Below are positions 4,406 through 5,872 of a stretch of DNA of 5,872 nt, piece by piece (position 1 is the first letter of the stretch; each line of letters opens with the position of its first letter). The notes beneath the pieces were generated by a model. That model saw nothing but the letters and a program-made list of their open reading frames with translations. It made no database searches and had not been told where the DNA came from. Source of the stretch: Acidobacteriaceae bacterium (GTDB lineage Bacteria > Acidobacteriota > Terriglobia > Terriglobales > Acidobacteriaceae); NCBI GenBank assembly GCA_003140705.1, contig PLKU01000152.1:12487-18358 (forward strand), in the 5' to 3' direction. The translations under genes were made by a program, and so were the position numbers.

Positions 4406-5872
4406 ATGCCAACTTCTAAACTCATGCCGTTCGCTGTCGGCCTTTCGCTCGCTGTCAGCCTGCAAGCCTCCTTCCCTCAGTCCCCGCCCGCAACTCCAGG
4501 CACAACACTCCCCAGTCCCACGGTCACGCTGGTGGTTCTCGGGTCAGCGGCACCTGTGCCATTGGCGGAGTCGCCCTCCTCAGTGCTGGTGCTGCCCGTG
4601 GGAACAAACGTTCTTTCGCTGGAGTCGCCGCAGGACCTGTTGCGCCAGGACCCGTCGGTTTTTCTTGAACAACGCGGTGCCGGCGGCGGACAAGCGGATG
4701 TGGTGATGCGCGGCGGCACGTTTGAACAAACGCTGGTGCTGTTGAATGGATTCCGCATCAACGACAGCCAGACCGCGCACCACAATCTGGACCTCCCCGT
4801 TCCCATCGATGCGATGGACTCGATCGAAGTTCTCCACGGCGCGGGCTCCACACTTCATGGCGAGGATGCTTTGAGCGGGGTTGTCGACTTTCTCACGGTC
4901 GCACCGTCAGAGACATCGCTTCGCCTGAGAGCCGACGAAGGCAGCTTCGACTCCAGTGAGGAGTCTCTGCTGGCAGCTCTGGTCCGCAAACGGTGGAGCA
5001 CCCGCCTGACAGCGGACCACAACCTTTCCAGTGGCTTTATGACGGATCGCGACTACCGCAATGAAGATAGTTCGCTGGAGAGCTGGGCCGGTTCACGTCT
5101 TGGCGTTTCGGATCTTCTGTTTGCAGGCAGCGACCGTTCATTCGGCGCAAACCAGTTTTATGGTCCCTATAACTCGTGGGAGCGGACCAAGGGATGGTTT
5201 GCCTCTGCGCGCCAGGAGTTAGGCAGCCGCACTGTTGCCGCATTTGGCTATCGGAAGCACACAGACGAGTTTGTCCTCCTGCGCGATGCCCCGTCAGTCT
5301 ACGAGAACAACCACATCGATGGTTCCTGGCAGGCGTCGTTGCGGCATACTGTCTCAATCGCATCCACATCTTTGTTGCTCTTCGGTCTTGAAACGGACGG
5401 AGACAGCATCCGGAGCAACAACCTGGGCCTTCATGCCCGCAATCGCGGAGCGGGATATGTTGACCTCGACTGGCGGCCCGTAAAAGCGCGCTGGAACCTG
5501 TCTGCCGGTCTGCGCGAGGAACTTTTTTCGGGTAGTCTTCAGTCTGTGCTTTCGCCCCACCTTGCAGGCAGTTTGCGCATGACAGATCGAATCAAGCTCC
5601 GAGCGAGCGGCGGCTACGGATTCAGGATTCCAACGTATACAGACCTCTACTACTCTGACCCAACGACGATTGGCAATCCCAACCTCAAGCCTGAGTCTGT
5701 ATGGTCCGCCGACGGGGGAGTGGATTGGATTCCGTCCAGCCGTTTCACGATTTCAGCAACCGGGTTTTACTCCCGCCAGCACGACACCATCGACTATGTG
5801 CGCAGTGCCCCCGCTGCTCAGTGGAACGCGACCAATCTCAATGGTCTTCACTTCCTGGGAGTGGAGTCGTCC
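4406..5872 (+). CDS. TonB-dependent outer-membrane receptor (BtuB-like), 3'-truncated
   Basis: The frame is open for 489 codons to the window edge with no stop, so the C-terminal barrel is missing; such receptors usually have 600-700 residues. Residues 1-21 look like a signal peptide (MPTSKLMPFAVGLSLAVSLQA). TVTLVVLG at 39-46 could be the TonB box. The plug spans about 57-167: SPQDLLRQDPSVFLEQRG, VVMRGGTFEQTLVLLNGFRI, HHNLDLPVP, DSIEVLHGAGSTLHGEDALS, GVVDFLTV. Barrel strands follow, including YGFRIPTYTDLYY (404-416) and IGNPNLKPE (422-430), a conserved BtuB/CirA-type signature. The family imports scarce ligands (cobalamin, siderophores, sometimes sugars or peptides) using TonB-ExbBD energy; the ligand here is unknown. 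No cobalamin-riboswitch-like element fits in the 101-bp upstream region, and the divergent MarR gene suggests repressor control. ATG 4406 is the first possible ATG after a stop at 4391-4393. It has no clear Shine-Dalgarno, and ATG 4424 would leave a shorter signal peptide. Confidence 0.92.
   Translation, partial: MPTSKLMPFAVGLSLAVSLQASFPQSPPATPGTTLPSPTVTLVVLGSAAPVPLAESPSSVLVLPVGTNVLSLESPQDLLRQDPSVFLEQRGAGGGQADVVMRGGTFEQTLVLLNGFRINDSQTAHHNLDLPVPIDAMDSIEVLHGAGSTLHGEDALSGVVDFLTVAPSETSLRLRADEGSFDSSEESLLAALVRKRWSTRLTADHNLSSGFMTDRDYRNEDSSLESWAGSRLGVSDLLFAGSDRSFGANQFYGPYNSWERTKGWFASARQELGSRTVAAFGYRKHTDEFVLLRDAPSVYENNHIDGSWQASLRHTVSIASTSLLLFGLETDGDSIRSNNLGLHARNRGAGYVDLDWRPVKARWNLSAGLREELFSGSLQSVLSPHLAGSLRMTDRIKLRASGGYGFRIPTYTDLYYSDPTTIGNPNLKPESVWSADGGVDWIPSSRFTISATGFYSRQHDTIDYVRSAPAAQWNATNLNGLHFLGVESS

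Noticed and set aside
4281..4706. Plus-strand open frame spanning the marR start and the receptor start
   Set aside because: It overlaps both real genes in another frame and has low-complexity Arg/Ser/Cys-rich wording typical of out-of-frame translation.
4477..5560. Minus-strand open frames within the TonB receptor
   Set aside because: The plus frame shows signal peptide, plug and barrel motifs in order; the antisense frames show none.
1..5872. Mobile elements, CRISPR arrays, tRNA or rRNA genes, riboswitches
   Set aside because: No terminal inverted repeats, transposase motifs, spaced direct repeats, tRNA-like folds or recognisable riboswitch cores were seen by eye.

Overview
The window is a moderately GC-rich stretch of bacterial chromosome carrying seven protein genes: two cut by the window edges, five complete. 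The wording of several proteins suggests a soil-type Acidobacteriota (Terriglobia). These are the TonB receptor plug with its TAHHNLDLPVP segment, the FNR-like regulator with its CINCEHRHLRMFCNL N-terminus, and a lone cyclic-nucleotide-binding-like domain next to a universal stress protein. This placement is inferred from recalled family resemblance, not from a search.

Layout. (1) 1-581, minus strand: the N-terminal third or less of an exported GH3 beta-glucosidase-type enzyme. (2) 582-810: a divergent intergenic region with a perfect CRP-type palindrome, TGTGA-N6-TCACA, at 694-709. (3) 811-1716, plus: a tandem-domain universal stress protein. (4) 1987-2484, plus: a Crp/Fnr-type sensor domain with no DNA-binding domain. 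(5) 2639-3352, plus: a full-length Crp/Fnr regulator with FNR-like cysteines and a CRP-like recognition helix. (6) 3461-3817, plus: a small stand-alone CheX-like protein whose ribosome-binding site lies in a perfect hairpin. (7) 3861-4304, minus: a MarR-family regulator. (8) 4406-5872, plus: the start of a TonB-dependent outer-membrane receptor, divergent from marR across about 100 bp that hold a 25-bp imperfect palindrome overlapping both predicted promoters.

How the parts may work together. The middle block (usp, HTH-less sensor, FNR/CRP hybrid, CheX-like) reads as a redox or oxygen stress and signalling neighbourhood. The hybrid regulator's predicted DNA preference, TGTGA half-sites, matches the palindrome upstream of usp, so a sensor-operator-stress-protein circuit is plausible. 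The genes are 100-270 bp apart, so they are probably several transcription units rather than one tight operon. The right-hand block is a separate unit in which the MarR protein probably represses itself and the divergent receptor. The GH3 gene looks functionally unrelated, although it shares its upstream region with usp. No RNA genes, insertion sequences, CRISPR arrays or integrase signatures were seen, and no stretch over 300 bp lacks a gene.
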